Assembly (NCBI GenBank): GCA_964526565.1
Contig: CAZGMC010000003.1
Span: forward strand, 1-64,000
Direction of reading: 5' to 3'
Length of the DNA stretch: 64,000 nucleotides
Source of the DNA: CAZGMC01 sp964526565
GTDB taxonomy: Bacteria; Pseudomonadota; Alphaproteobacteria; DSM-16000; Inquilinaceae
Shown here: piece by piece, positions 54,637-62,843 of the stretch
Position numbering within the stretch: position 1 is the first letter of the stretch
Layout of the letters: each line of letters begins with the position of its first letter
The notes under the pieces: model-generated
The model's database searches: none
Told to the model about the DNA's origin: nothing
What the model saw: only the letters and a program-made list of their open reading frames with translations
Program-made: the position numbers and the translations under genes

Positions 54637-55326
54637 CTAAAGCTCCCGTTCCCGTACGAACACCCCGTCCATGCCGATCAGCCGCGCCGTGCGGCGGTTG
54701 AAGTAGCCGGGGATGAACAGGGCCGGGTGAAAGCCCAGGTCGTCGAGGCGGGTGACCGTGTCGAGCCAGGGTTGCTCGCCCTGGTAGACCGGGACGATCG
54801 ACAGCTCGATCTGGATCGCCTGGATCGCCTGTGTCCGGCGCAGGGCGCCGCGGGCGCCGTCGAGCACACGGTGCTCGGTACCCTGGGTATCGATCTTGAG
54901 CAGGACGCGCTCGCCGGGCCCGACGTGCCTGTCGAACACCGCGTCGAGGCGGGCCTGGGAGGCGACCTCGCTGCCGACATAGGCCGAGCTGTCGAGCAGG
55001 CGGCCCATCTCCTGCGTGAAGTCCAGGGCCGAGCTCATGTCGAGCTCGCCCGAGACGTGGATGGTCACCGGCCGGTCGTTGTCGCCCAGGGCCAGCCGCG
55101 GCGCCACCTCCCACAGCCGGTCGCCGGCCGCCGCCGCCTCGAGCGCCAGGTGCGCCTTCGACACCGGCTCGAACGAGACGATGCGCCCGCCATAGCCGCC
55201 GCGGCGCAGGCGCTGCGCGTACTGGCCGACATTGGCGCCGACGTCGAGCACCACGTCGATGCCATGGTGTTCCAGCACCCGCACCAGCCGGCGGGTGTTT
55301 TCGGAGACCGGCTCGGCGTCGGTCAT
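54637..55326 (-). CDS. FkbM family methyltransferase
   Basis: A 229-residue SAM-dependent O-methyltransferase. VVLDVGANVGQYAQRLRRGG is the SAM loop, RIVSFEPVSKAHLAL motif II, and LLKIDTQGTEHRVLDGA the FkbM signature DTQGxE. Such enzymes methylate sugars of surface glycans, including flagellin glycans. It lies convergent to fliP (6 nt apart), so a role in surface decoration is possible. It follows the aminotransferase gene on the same strand. Confidence 0.9.
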   Translation of the reverse strand: MTDAEPVSENTRRLVRVLEHHGIDVVLDVGANVGQYAQRLRRGGYGGRIVSFEPVSKAHLALEAAAAGDRLWEVAPRLALGDNDRPVTIHVSGELDMSSALDFTQEMGRLLDSSAYVGSEVASQARLDAVFDRHVGPGERVLLKIDTQGTEHRVLDGARGALRRTQAIQAIQIELSIVPVYQGEQPWLDTVTRLDDLGFHPALFIPGYFNRRTARLIGMDGVFVREREL

Positions 55327-55350
55327 GTCAGCCTCCCGCGCCTGCCGCCC

Positions 55351-56199
55351 TCAGTCATGGCGGGAATGGGCGAAGTCCCAGTAGAGCCGGCGGGCCCGGG
55401 CATAGACCGGGCCGGGCTGGAGGTCGCGGTCCTCGATGCGGGCGAAGGGCAGCACCTTGCCGTAGTTGCCGGTGGAGAACACCTCGTCGGCGGTCATCAG
55501 GTCCTGCGGCGTGATCGCGCGCTCCTCCACCTCGACGCCGTCGGCACGCAGCAGGGCGATGACCCGCTGGCGGGTGATGCCGTTCAGAAAGGTGCGGTTG
55601 GGCGACGGCGTGTGAACGACACCGTCCTTCGCCAGGAACAGGTTGGCGGTGGCGAACTCGGCGACGTGGCCCAGCACGTCCAGCATGATGGCGTTGTCGA
55701 AGCCGCGCTGTCGGCCCTCGCGCAGGGCCAGGCCGTTCTGCGGGTACAGGCACGAGGCCTTGGCGTCGGTCGGCGCGGTCTCCGGCGTCGGCCGGCGGCG
55801 GGTGGAGATGCAGGCCGAGTAGCCCTTGGCCGCCGGCATGGGCATCTCCTGGAGGGTCAGGGCGAAACGGGTGCTGTCCGGATCGGGGGCGACGAAGCCG
55901 GTCTCGGCGAAGAACATGGGCCGGATGTAGAGCTCCGCGCCAGGCGGGAAGCGGGCCACACCGTCGCGGGCGATCGCCTCGATCTCGTCGGCGGGGACGA
56001 TCGGGTCCAGCCCCAGCGCATGCGCCGATGCGACGGTGCGCTGGCAGTGCCGGTCCAGGTCGGGCATGACGCCCTCGAAGGCGCGGGCGCCGTCGAACAC
56101 GACCGAGGCCATCCACATGGAATGTGTCAGCGGCCCGATCAGGCGCGGGTTGCCCTCCAGCCACTCGCCCTCGAAAAAGGTCAGCGCCCGCGCGACCAT
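55351..56199 (-). CDS. Class IV aminotransferase (branched-chain aminotransferase-like)
   Basis: A 282-residue fold type IV PLP enzyme starting at MVARALTFFEG. HSMWMASVVFDGARAFEG is the N-terminal pocket. PTDAKASCLYPQN contains the PLP-binding Lys, EFATANLFLAKDG the E-xxxxN motif, and FLNGITRQRVIALL the phosphate-binding Thr. The family includes IlvE and D-amino-acid transaminases. It begins 100 bp downstream of nifT and may be part of the nif operon transcript. Confidence 0.85.
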   Translation of the reverse strand: MVARALTFFEGEWLEGNPRLIGPLTHSMWMASVVFDGARAFEGVMPDLDRHCQRTVASAHALGLDPIVPADEIEAIARDGVARFPPGAELYIRPMFFAETGFVAPDPDSTRFALTLQEMPMPAAKGYSACISTRRRPTPETAPTDAKASCLYPQNGLALREGRQRGFDNAIMLDVLGHVAEFATANLFLAKDGVVHTPSPNRTFLNGITRQRVIALLRADGVEVEERAITPQDLMTADEVFSTGNYGKVLPFARIEDRDLQPGPVYARARRLYWDFAHSRHD

Positions 56200-56299
56200 G
56201 TCTGGCTTCCTTCCTGTCCTCTGTCTCCAGGCCGACAGGATAGACCGCGGCCGCAGGGGGTGCCACCCGCGGCGAAGCGAGACAAAGGGCCGGCGGACG

Positions 56300-56509
56300 C
56301 TAGTCCGCCGAAATCCGCCGTGCCTGGACGGTGATCGGCAGGCGGGTGTCGGGGGCCATTTCGGGCATGCCCAGGCGCCAGCCGTTGCCGAGTTCCACCC
56401 AGCCGCCCCACAGGGCCGGTGTTTCCATGGCGACGATCGCCGACTCCACGTCCTTTTTCGGGACGTAGACGGCGTAGTCGTCACCCGTCTTGCGCACCAT
56501 CACGCGCAT
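56300..56509 (-). CDS. nifT: NifT/FixU family protein
   Basis: A 69-residue protein. MRVMVRKTGDDYAVYVPKKD followed by ALWGGWVELGNGW and PDTRLPITVQARRI covers the entire NifT/FixU family. The function is uncertain; it is conserved beside nitrogenase-maturation genes. The start lies 29 nt inside nifZ. Confidence 0.93.
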   Translation of the reverse strand: MRVMVRKTGDDYAVYVPKKDVESAIVAMETPALWGGWVELGNGWRLGMPEMAPDTRLPITVQARRISAD

Positions 56510-56777
56510 CGCCTTCCTCCACCAGTTCCAGTTCGTGGCCGCGCATGCCGACGATGCGCCCCGGTGCGATGAAATCGACGGCATAGATGTAGTAGCGTTG
56601 CAGGAACGTGCCGACGTCGCGCACGTAGCCGACCTCCCCCGCCGCGATCAGGGGCTCGCCGGTGGCCGCACCGGGGAAGGTGCCGTCGTTGCGCACCGCC
56701 GCGGCCGCCCGCACCTTGTCGTTCGGGGCGAACCGCGGCGGGCCTTCGATCTCGACGATGTCGTGGTGTCCGATCAT
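56481..56777 (-). CDS. nifZ: NifZ family protein
   Basis: A 98-residue protein. IVEIEGPPRFAPNDKVRAAA then GTFPGAATGEPLIAAGEVGY and VRDVGTFLQRYYIYAVDF are typical of NifZ, which assists maturation of the MoFe protein P-cluster. The start overlaps the preceding gene by ATGA and the end overlaps nifT. Confidence 0.9.
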   Translation of the reverse strand: MIGHHDIVEIEGPPRFAPNDKVRAAAAVRNDGTFPGAATGEPLIAAGEVGYVRDVGTFLQRYYIYAVDFIAPGRIVGMRGHELELVEEGDARDGAQDG

Positions 56778-57358
56778 GCCGGTCCTCCTGCCGCCAGCGC
56801 GCCGGCAATGAAGGCATCGAGCCGGCGCTGCGCCACGGCCCGCACCATCTCGGCCGGATCCTCGGCCAGCGCCGGCAGGGCTTCGGGATCGACGCGCCGG
56901 GCCACGGCGATGCGTACCCGGGCGTCGCCATCGCCGACCAGCGCCGTGAGCTGCTCGGGCTCGAGGCGCTCGGCGACGGCGCGGCGCACCAAAGGATCGT
57001 CGTCCCAGGCCATGACCGAGAGCCATTCGTCGGCGATGCGGCGGGCGACCTCGCGCCGCACCGCCGGCTCCGGGTCCTCGATCAGGGGGAGAAGCTGGAA
57101 CGGACAGGCGTGCCGCGCCGCCGCCGCCCGCACCGCCGACGACGTGTGGTCAAGATAGTCGCCGGCGAGGTCGGGGTTCTGCACGAAGAAACGGTCGTTC
57201 CGCGAGGCACACGGGTCGCGCACGCAGGCTTGCGTCGGCGAGCAGCGACCCGCGTCCAGGCGGGCATCATGGGGGCAGCCGTCACAGCGCAATGCCTTAC
57301 GGCGCCAGCCCGGCTCCGTGGTCGGACCCATCACGCAAAGTCCACCGGCGCCGGTCAT
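56774..57358 (-). CDS. 4Fe-4S leucine-rich-variant (LRV) repeat protein of nif operon
   Basis: A 194-residue protein. The N-terminus carries a cysteine cluster (CDGCPHDARL, then CSPTQACVRDPC) as in the Azotobacter LRV protein, which binds 4Fe-4S. About five LRV helical repeats follow (for example DPEPAVRREVARRIADE, DDPLVRRAVAERLEPEQL, DGDARVRIAVARRVDPEA). The role is unknown, but the family is found almost only next to nifB/nifZ. It lies 17 nt after the ferredoxin and overlaps nifZ. Confidence 0.88.
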   Translation of the reverse strand: MTGAGGLCVMGPTTEPGWRRKALRCDGCPHDARLDAGRCSPTQACVRDPCASRNDRFFVQNPDLAGDYLDHTSSAVRAAAARHACPFQLLPLIEDPEPAVRREVARRIADEWLSVMAWDDDPLVRRAVAERLEPEQLTALVGDGDARVRIAVARRVDPEALPALAEDPAEMVRAVAQRRLDAFIAGALAAGGPA

Positions 57359-57375
57359 CTGCCCCACCCGCCCGG

Positions 57376-57567
57376 TCAGGCGGTTGCGATGCAGTCGGCG
57401 GGGCAGACCGACACGCATTGCGGTGCGTCGAACTGGCCCTCGCAGTTGGTGCACTTCTTGGCATTGATGACGTAGTTCTCGCCCTTCATGCCGACGGCGC
57501 CGTTGGGGCACTCGAACTCGCAGGCACCGCACACGGTGCACTGACCGGCATCGATCTTGTAGGCCAT
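57376..57567 (-). CDS. fdxN: 2[4Fe-4S] ferredoxin of nif operon (FdxN-like)
   Basis: A 63-residue bacterial-type ferredoxin. The first cluster is CTVCGACEFECP; the second is CTNC then eight residues to CVSVCPADC, the spacing seen in nif/fix ferredoxins. It probably supplies electrons to NifB or nitrogenase maturation. It lies 38 nt after nifB. Confidence 0.93.
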   Translation of the reverse strand: MAYKIDAGQCTVCGACEFECPNGAVGMKGENYVINAKKCTNCEGQFDAPQCVSVCPADCIATA

Positions 57568-57605
57568 GATATCCTCCATCTTCCGGGGGTGGGTCGGTGT
57601 AACGG

Positions 57606-59105
57606 TCAGGCCGGCCGGGCGGACTCCCGGACGGCGCTCCGCCGGTCGCGCAACGCGGCGGCGGCGGCGGTCTCGATGAATGCGCGCGGATAGGCATCGA
57701 CCGCGGCGATGCCGGCGGCGGCGAGATCCTTGCGCGGGCGCGGTCCGATCTTCTCGCAGAGCAGCAGCGACACGCCGGACAGCGCCGCGACGGCGGCGTT
57801 CAGCCGATCGTCGTCGCCGCCGCCCTGGCAGTAGCGGTCGGCGCGGCGCAGGCCAACGAGGCGCACGCCGCTGCGGTCCACGGCGTAGACCGGGAACTCG
57901 GTGGCGTGGCCGAAGTGCCGGTTGACCCGGCCGCCGCCGCGCGTGCACACGGCGACCAGCACCGGCTCGTCCGGCCCGTCCACGGCCAGGGCCGCGGCGG
58001 CGGCGGCGGCGGCGCGAGCGCGCTCCTCGCGCTCGGGTGCCACCACCTCGCGGTAGACGCGGCGGGTGTCGGCGGTCTCGGCGACCGGCGCCGGCGCGTC
58101 AGCGGCCTCGCCGGTGGCGGTATCGCAGCCGTCACCCTCGCCAAGCAGGCCGACGGCGTCGGCGCGGCACTGGCGGCAGTGGCTCATCTGCTGGCCGCCG
58201 AGCGAGGCACGCAGCGCCTCCAGCTCCTCCGGGTCCGGCCCGCGCTGGCCGGTCAGGCCGAAATGCGTGCCGTGCGCGGGGTCGGAAATCAGCGGCATGA
58301 CGTTGTGCAGGAAGGCGCCGCGGCGCAGCACCTCTTCGTGCACCTCGGCCAGGTGCGCGTCGTTGATGCCAGGGATCATCACCGAGTTGACCTTGACCAG
58401 CGTGCCGGCGGCGACCAGCGCGTCGAGCCCGGCGAGCTGGCGGTCGCGCAGAATCGCCGCCGCGTCCGGCCCGCTGCGGCGCCGGCCGTCGTGGAAGATC
58501 CACGGATAGATCTGCGCACCGATCTCGGGATCGAGCGTGTTGATGGTGATCGTCACGTGCTCGATGCCCAGGGCCGTGATCTCGTCGACGTGGTCGGGCA
58601 GGGCCAAGCCGTTGGTCGACAGGCACAGCTTGACGTCGGGCAGGTACTCGGCGACCAACCGGCAGGTGTCGAAGGTGCGGCGGTGGTCGTAGATCGCGTC
58701 ACCGGGCCCGGCGATGCCGATCACCGACAGCTGCGGCATGCGCGCCGCCACGGACAAGGCCTTCTCCAGCGCCTGTTCCGGGGTCAGCCGTTCGCTGACG
58801 ACGCCGGGCCGGCTCTCATTGGCGCAGTCGTACTTCCGGTTGCAGTAGTGGCACTGGATGTTGCAGGCCGGCGCCACGCCCAGATGCAGGCGGGCGAAGT
58901 AGTGGTGCGCCTCCTCGCTGTAGCAGGGATGGTCCTTGACCCGCTCGGCGACGCCCTTGGCCGCGGCGGGCTTGCCCGTGTTGCTGCTGCTGCTGCTGCC
59001 GCAGCCGCCGATGTCCGGCCGCCCGACCGCGCCTGGGCCGCACCCGGACGGCGCGACGGGACGGCGTCGGGAAATCGTGGACAGGGAAACGATATTGGAG
59101 GGCAC
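57606..59105 (-). CDS. nifB: Nitrogenase FeMo-cofactor biosynthesis protein NifB
   Basis: A 499-residue radical SAM enzyme that builds the 8Fe-9S-C NifB-co precursor. The GTG at 59105 was chosen: AAGGAG stands seven bases upstream, and a longer ATG start at 59165 would lie upstream of the -12 promoter element. CNIQCHYCNRKYDC (Cys81, Cys85, Cys88) binds the SAM cluster. A Gly/Ser-rich linker (about residues 33-42) precedes it. The C-terminal 130 residues (RGGGRVNRHFGHATEF) form the NifX-like cofactor-binding domain. Confidence 0.96.
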   Translation of the reverse strand: MPSNIVSLSTISRRRPVAPSGCGPGAVGRPDIGGCGSSSSSNTGKPAAAKGVAERVKDHPCYSEEAHHYFARLHLGVAPACNIQCHYCNRKYDCANESRPGVVSERLTPEQALEKALSVAARMPQLSVIGIAGPGDAIYDHRRTFDTCRLVAEYLPDVKLCLSTNGLALPDHVDEITALGIEHVTITINTLDPEIGAQIYPWIFHDGRRRSGPDAAAILRDRQLAGLDALVAAGTLVKVNSVMIPGINDAHLAEVHEEVLRRGAFLHNVMPLISDPAHGTHFGLTGQRGPDPEELEALRASLGGQQMSHCRQCRADAVGLLGEGDGCDTATGEAADAPAPVAETADTRRVYREVVAPEREERARAAAAAAAALAVDGPDEPVLVAVCTRGGGRVNRHFGHATEFPVYAVDRSGVRLVGLRRADRYCQGGGDDDRLNAAVAALSGVSLLLCEKIGPRPRKDLAAAGIAAVDAYPRAFIETAAAAALRDRRSAVRESARPA

Positions 59106-59148
59106 CGGCCGTCTCCTTGCGGCGTGGGAAAAACCTTGGTGCCCGCCA

Positions 59149-59164
59149 AGCAAGGCCGATGCCA
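59149..59164 (-). promoter_or_regulatory. Sigma-54 (RpoN) promoter of nifB
   Basis: On the minus strand TGGCAT-CGGCC-TTGCT matches the -24/-12 consensus TGGCAC-N5-TTGCW, with T for C at one place. Transcription would start near 59138, 33 nt before the GTG start of nifB and upstream of its AAGGAG. Confidence 0.85.
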
Positions 59165-59219
59165 TATGCTATGCCATTGATTCACTTTGTTTTCCGGATC
59201 CGGGTCGCAGTGCCACGGC

Positions 59220-59254
59220 TGTTGGCTCTCCGACACCCTGTCGGACAAGCGACA
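59220..59254. promoter_or_regulatory. Two NifA upstream activator sequences
   Basis: TGT-N10-ACA occurs exactly twice: 59220-59235 and 59239-59254. They lie 55-90 bp upstream of the -24 element and end 2 bp before the thyX stop codon. This is the canonical enhancer arrangement for NifA/RpoN activation. Confidence 0.85.
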
Positions 59255-59256
59255 TG

Positions 59257-60192
59257 TCAGCCGCGGCCGAGCACGCTCATCAGCTCGCGCCACTCGCGCG
59301 GCGACAGGCCGCTGCCGGCCTGTTCCACCGCCTCGCCGGCCAGCAGCCGGCGCACCACGGCCAGCGCCGGCGCCGACAGCGATGCGGCGTGCAGCCGGTA
59401 GTCCAGGAAGGCCTCGTGGGCCAGCGGCACCCAGCGAGCCATGGTCTCCAGCATGACGTCCGCGAAGGCACGGATCTCGTACTGGGCATGGGGATCGGCG
59501 CGCAGGCGCAGGAAGTGCATCAGGTTGTGCAGGTCTGTCTTCCAGTACCACTGTGTATAGGTATTCAGCGTCAGGTTGATCCGCGCCAGCTCGCGCGCCA
59601 GGCCGGGGCGGCCGGGATCGACCGTGGCGCCGGCCTCGTCCTCGTTGAGCAGCCATTCGTAGTCGTCGTGGCAGCGCTCGGCGTCGGCGCGCAGCAGGTC
59701 GAGCACGCGGGCCGCCTCGGCGGCACTCAGCGGCTCGCCACGGCCCTGGCGGTTGGCGGTGGACTGGGCGGCAAGCTGGTCCGGCGCCGGCAGGTAGAAC
59801 TCGCGGTCCAGCACCGAATAGCGGGCGGAGTACTCGTTGACGTTGGCCGTGCGGTGGCGGATCCACTGACGGGCGACGAAGATCGGCAGTTTGGCGTGGT
59901 ACTTGATCTCGCACATCTCGAACGGCGTGGTGTGCCAGTGCCGCATCAGATAGCGGATCAGCCCGCGGTCATCGCGCACCGAGCGGGTGCCGCGGCCGTA
60001 GGAGACGCGCGCCGCCTGCACCACCGCCGCGTCGTCGCCCATGTAGTCGATCACCCGAACGAAGCCGTGGTCGAGCACCGGCAGCGGCTCGTAGAGGATC
60101 TCTTCCAGCGCCGGTACGACGGCCCGCCGCGTCGGCCGGCGGTCGGCCTGCAGCCGGTCGATCTCCTCGCGCTGCGCAGGCGTGACGGGCAT
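59257..60192 (-). CDS. thyX: Flavin-dependent thymidylate synthase ThyX
   Basis: A 311-residue protein. The ThyX motif is RHRTANVNEYSARYS (RHRxxxxNExSxRYS), and MRHWHTTPFEMCEIKY is the FAD-binding segment. It makes dTMP using methylenetetrahydrofolate and FADH2. The start MPVTPAQREE follows a 100-bp AT-richer region. It ends two bases from the NifA sites. Confidence 0.96.
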   Translation of the reverse strand: MPVTPAQREEIDRLQADRRPTRRAVVPALEEILYEPLPVLDHGFVRVIDYMGDDAAVVQAARVSYGRGTRSVRDDRGLIRYLMRHWHTTPFEMCEIKYHAKLPIFVARQWIRHRTANVNEYSARYSVLDREFYLPAPDQLAAQSTANRQGRGEPLSAAEAARVLDLLRADAERCHDDYEWLLNEDEAGATVDPGRPGLARELARINLTLNTYTQWYWKTDLHNLMHFLRLRADPHAQYEIRAFADVMLETMARWVPLAHEAFLDYRLHAASLSAPALAVVRRLLAGEAVEQAGSGLSPREWRELMSVLGRG

Positions 60193-60301
60193 GAGGTTGG
60201 TCCGGAAAGCAGCGGGACGATGCAGGGCGGACGGTTACAGACATTATCTTGAGCCTCGCAGCATCCAGATATACATATCCTGAGGCGTATATCAAAGGAG
60301 G

Positions 60302-60547
60302 GTCCGCGGGCGGGTCGCGAAATGGGGCGACAGACTGGCCGTACGCCAGCCGGCTGCGGTGGTTGTGGGTCTGGAGCTGAAGGAGGGCGACGACATCGAG
60401 GTCCACGTTGCCGGGCGGCGCCAGCTCCAGGTATCGCGCACACCCGGTCGCGAAGAGCTTATACAGCGTCTGCGCACCTTCCACCGCCGTCTTCCCGCCG
60501 ACTTCAAGTTTGATCGGGACGAGGCGAATGCCCGGCAGCTTCATTGA
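60302..60547 (+). pseudogene. VapB/MazE-type antitoxin remnant without start codon
   Basis: The frame reads VAKWGDRLAVRQPAAV, LKEGDDIEV, then RRLPADFKFDRDEAN, an AbrB-type antitoxin from end to end. An AAAGGAGG ribosome site stands at 60294-60301, but the next codons are GTC CGC GGG; no ATG, GTG or TTG occurs in frame until GTG at 60359, inside the DNA-binding domain. The start codon seems lost. It overlaps the toxin fragment by 20 nt. Confidence 0.7.
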
Positions 60548-60683
60548 TGCCAACGTTTTGCTGTATCTCGCGTCGGCGGATCCGGCGAAGACGGATCGGG
60601 CCGAGCGCATTCTGGCCGAGGGCGGCATCATCAGCGTGCAGGTCCTGAACGAGATCGCCAATCCATTCGGCCGATCGCATTGA
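60528..60683 (+). pseudogene. VapC PIN-domain toxin, truncated
   Basis: From the ATG inside the antitoxin end, FIDANVLLYLASADPAKTDR then ILAEGGIISVQVLNEIAN match the first 50 residues of VapC PIN ribonucleases, including the first catalytic Asp. The frame ends after 51 residues, versus about 135 normally. The rest of the domain, with its other catalytic Asp residues, is missing downstream. Confidence 0.7.
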
Positions 60684-60965
60684 ACCTCGAACCGCGATTG
60701 AAAGGGTCCTTTTCTTCCTGAAAGGGAGCGGCACGCCTGGACAGCAGGTTTACTGAGCGCTATCGGACGTTTTCGGGCGATACCTTTGCATAGGCGCCAA
60801 AGCGAACAGCGCGCTCCCGCGCCCGCCCCATCTTTGTCACGATGCGGATGCACATGCTTGCCCATGGCCGACTGCCGGAACCGGATTGCCCACCGGCATG
60901 GTCACGGGGCACAGTGTGCCAGGGTTGCCGCCGTCGTGCGGCTTTCGCCGAAGGACATTTTGATC

Positions 60966-61244
60966 ATGTCTTTCAAGCCGTTCAAGGATGCGGCCGCCGC
61001 CGTTGCCGTCGTGACGGTGACACTTGCCGCCGCCATGGCCACAGCCCAGCCGGCGCCGCTCGACATCGTCGCCGCCGCCGTGCGCGACCGCGGCCATCCC
61101 TGCGACGAGCCCCGCACCGTCCGCCGCGAGGACGGCCCACCGCTGACCGAGGTGTGGCTGCTGACCTGCGACGACGGCCGCCACTACCGCGTCGTGTTCA
61201 GCACCACGGACCACACCGATTACCGCGTCGAGCCGGTGGATTGA
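60966..61244 (+). CDS. Small exported protein, unknown
   Basis: A 92-residue protein with a signal peptide (AAAVAVVTVTLAAAMATAQP). The mature part has two cysteines (HPCDEPRTVR and LLTCDDGRHY), likely a disulfide, and the strand-forming YRVVFSTTDHTDYRV. I do not recognise the family. No neighbour on the same operon is evident. Confidence 0.6.
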   Translation: MSFKPFKDAAAAVAVVTVTLAAAMATAQPAPLDIVAAAVRDRGHPCDEPRTVRREDGPPLTEVWLLTCDDGRHYRVVFSTTDHTDYRVEPVD

Positions 61245-61334
61245 CCAAGGCCGCGGCCGGCCGGTTGTCGGCCAGCGCTTTCATTGCGCGCCGGCTCTCA
61301 ATGCACTACCTTATAGGGTGACGAAGGGGCCGGG

Positions 61335-61910
61335 ATGCGGGTCATGTCCGAACACGTAACGCTCGACGAGGTTTGGCGACTGTTCAAGGAAACGGACGCC
61401 AGGTTTCAGCAGACAGATGCCAAGTTCAATGAAACCGCTGCCAGGCTCCGCGAACTGCAGGAGACGGTGGCTCGCACGAGCCGGAATGTCGACGCGATCA
61501 CCGACAAGTGGGGCCGCTTCGTCGAGGGGATCGTGGCGCCGGCGGCGAAGTCCATCTTCCGGAAGCGCGGCATCCCGGTGCATGAGGTGGCACCGCGCGT
61601 CGAGGGGGAACGGGACGGCATCGCCATGGAGATCGATCTGCTCGTCACCAATGATGACGCTGTCGTGGCGATCGAGGTCAAGAGCACCGTACGCGTCGCC
61701 GACGTTGACGAACACCTGTACCGCCTCGCCAATTTCAAGAAGGTTTTTATCCGCTACGGCGATGCCCGCGTCTACGGCGCCATCGCCGGGATCGACCTGC
61801 CGCCGGACGTGGCCAGGTACGCCTACCGCAAGGGCCTGTTCGTCCTGGCCCAGAGCGGCGAGACCATGATCATCCTCAACGACGACGGGTTCGTGCCCAG
61901 GGCGTGGTGA
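61335..61910 (+). CDS. DUF3782-like protein with PD-(D/E)XK nuclease-like domain
   Basis: A 191-residue protein. The N-terminal 60 residues form a coiled coil of repeated TDARFQQTDAKFNETAAR type. The rest contains MEIDLLVTNDDAVVAIEVKS, with Asp and E-x-K spaced as in restriction-endonuclease-like folds. This matches the COG5493/DUF3782 family. Nuclease activity is inferred, not proven. ATG codons at 61335 and 61344 are both possible starts. Confidence 0.7.
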   Translation: MRVMSEHVTLDEVWRLFKETDARFQQTDAKFNETAARLRELQETVARTSRNVDAITDKWGRFVEGIVAPAAKSIFRKRGIPVHEVAPRVEGERDGIAMEIDLLVTNDDAVVAIEVKSTVRVADVDEHLYRLANFKKVFIRYGDARVYGAIAGIDLPPDVARYAYRKGLFVLAQSGETMIILNDDGFVPRAW

Positions 61911-61973
61911 GGCCGGGCGGCGCAGCACCGGCCGTTTGCACCGCGGGCCCGCGCGCCGTAAGATCCCACCGCC

Positions 61974-62837
61974 ATGACCAGCCCGGCCCCGCCAATGCCC
62001 CCCTCGCCCCGCCCGAGCGTGACCGGCCCGAGCGTGACCGGCCCGAGCGTAACCGGCCCGCGCGCCGTCGGCGCCGTCAACTGGATCGGTCTGTGGACGC
62101 TCTACCGCAAGGAGGTCGAGCGGTTCCTCAAGGTGTTCATGCAGACCATCGCCGCGCCGGTGGTGACGGCGCTGCTGTTCTTCGCCGTGTTCTCGCTGGC
62201 GCTGGGCGGGATCGTGCGCATGGCCGGCACGGTGCCGTTCCTGGAGTTCCTGGCGCCGGGGCTGACCATGATGGTCATGGTCCAGAACGCCTTCGCCAAC
62301 ACCTCGTCCTCGGTGCTGATCGCCAAGGTCCAGGGCAACATCGTCGACGTGCTGATGCCGCCGCTGTCGGCCACCGAGCTGGCGGTCGGCTGGGTCGGCG
62401 GCGGCATCACCCGCGGATTGATGGTCGGTGCCGCCACATTCCTGGCCATCCGGCTGTTCGTGCCGGTCGGTCTGCACGACCCGCTGTTCGTCCTGTTCCA
62501 CGCCGTGGCGGCGAGCATGCTGCTGGCGCTGATCGGCGTGATCGGCGGCATCTGGGCGGACAAGTTCGACCACGTCGCCGCCGTCACCAACTTCGTCGTG
62601 ACGCCGCTGGCGTTCCTGTCGGGCACCTTCTACACGATCGACCGGCTGCCGGAAGAGTGGCAGGTCATCGCCCATTTCAACCCGTTCTTCTACATGATTG
62701 ACGGCTTCCGCTACGGTTTCATCGGCCAGAGCGACGGCACGCTGGGCATCGGCTTGGTGGTCATGACCGCGGTCAACGTCGCCCTGTGGTGGCTGGTGCT
62801 GCGCATGCTCGCCACCGGCTACAAGCTGAAGGCGTAA
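61974..62837 (+). CDS. ABC-2 type transporter permease
   Basis: A 287-residue protein with six helices. LYRKEVERFLKVFMQTIAAP starts the ABC-2 domain and FLEFLAPGLTMMVMVQNAF is its signature; it ends FYMIDGFRYGFIGQSDG. The N-terminus is a Pro-rich tail with PSVTG three times in a row, encoded by a 15-bp tandem repeat. The paralogous permease follows 6 bp later. No ATP-binding subunit gene is adjacent. Confidence 0.88.
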   Translation: MTSPAPPMPPSPRPSVTGPSVTGPSVTGPRAVGAVNWIGLWTLYRKEVERFLKVFMQTIAAPVVTALLFFAVFSLALGGIVRMAGTVPFLEFLAPGLTMMVMVQNAFANTSSSVLIAKVQGNIVDVLMPPLSATELAVGWVGGGITRGLMVGAATFLAIRLFVPVGLHDPLFVLFHAVAASMLLALIGVIGGIWADKFDHVAAVTNFVVTPLAFLSGTFYTIDRLPEEWQVIAHFNPFFYMIDGFRYGFIGQSDGTLGIGLVVMTAVNVALWWLVLRMLATGYKLKA

Positions 62838-62843
62838 GGGCCC

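Noticed and set aside
59106..59165. ATG start of nifB at 59165
   Set aside because: It lies upstream of the -12 promoter element and has no ribosome-binding site; GTG at 59105 has AAGGAG.
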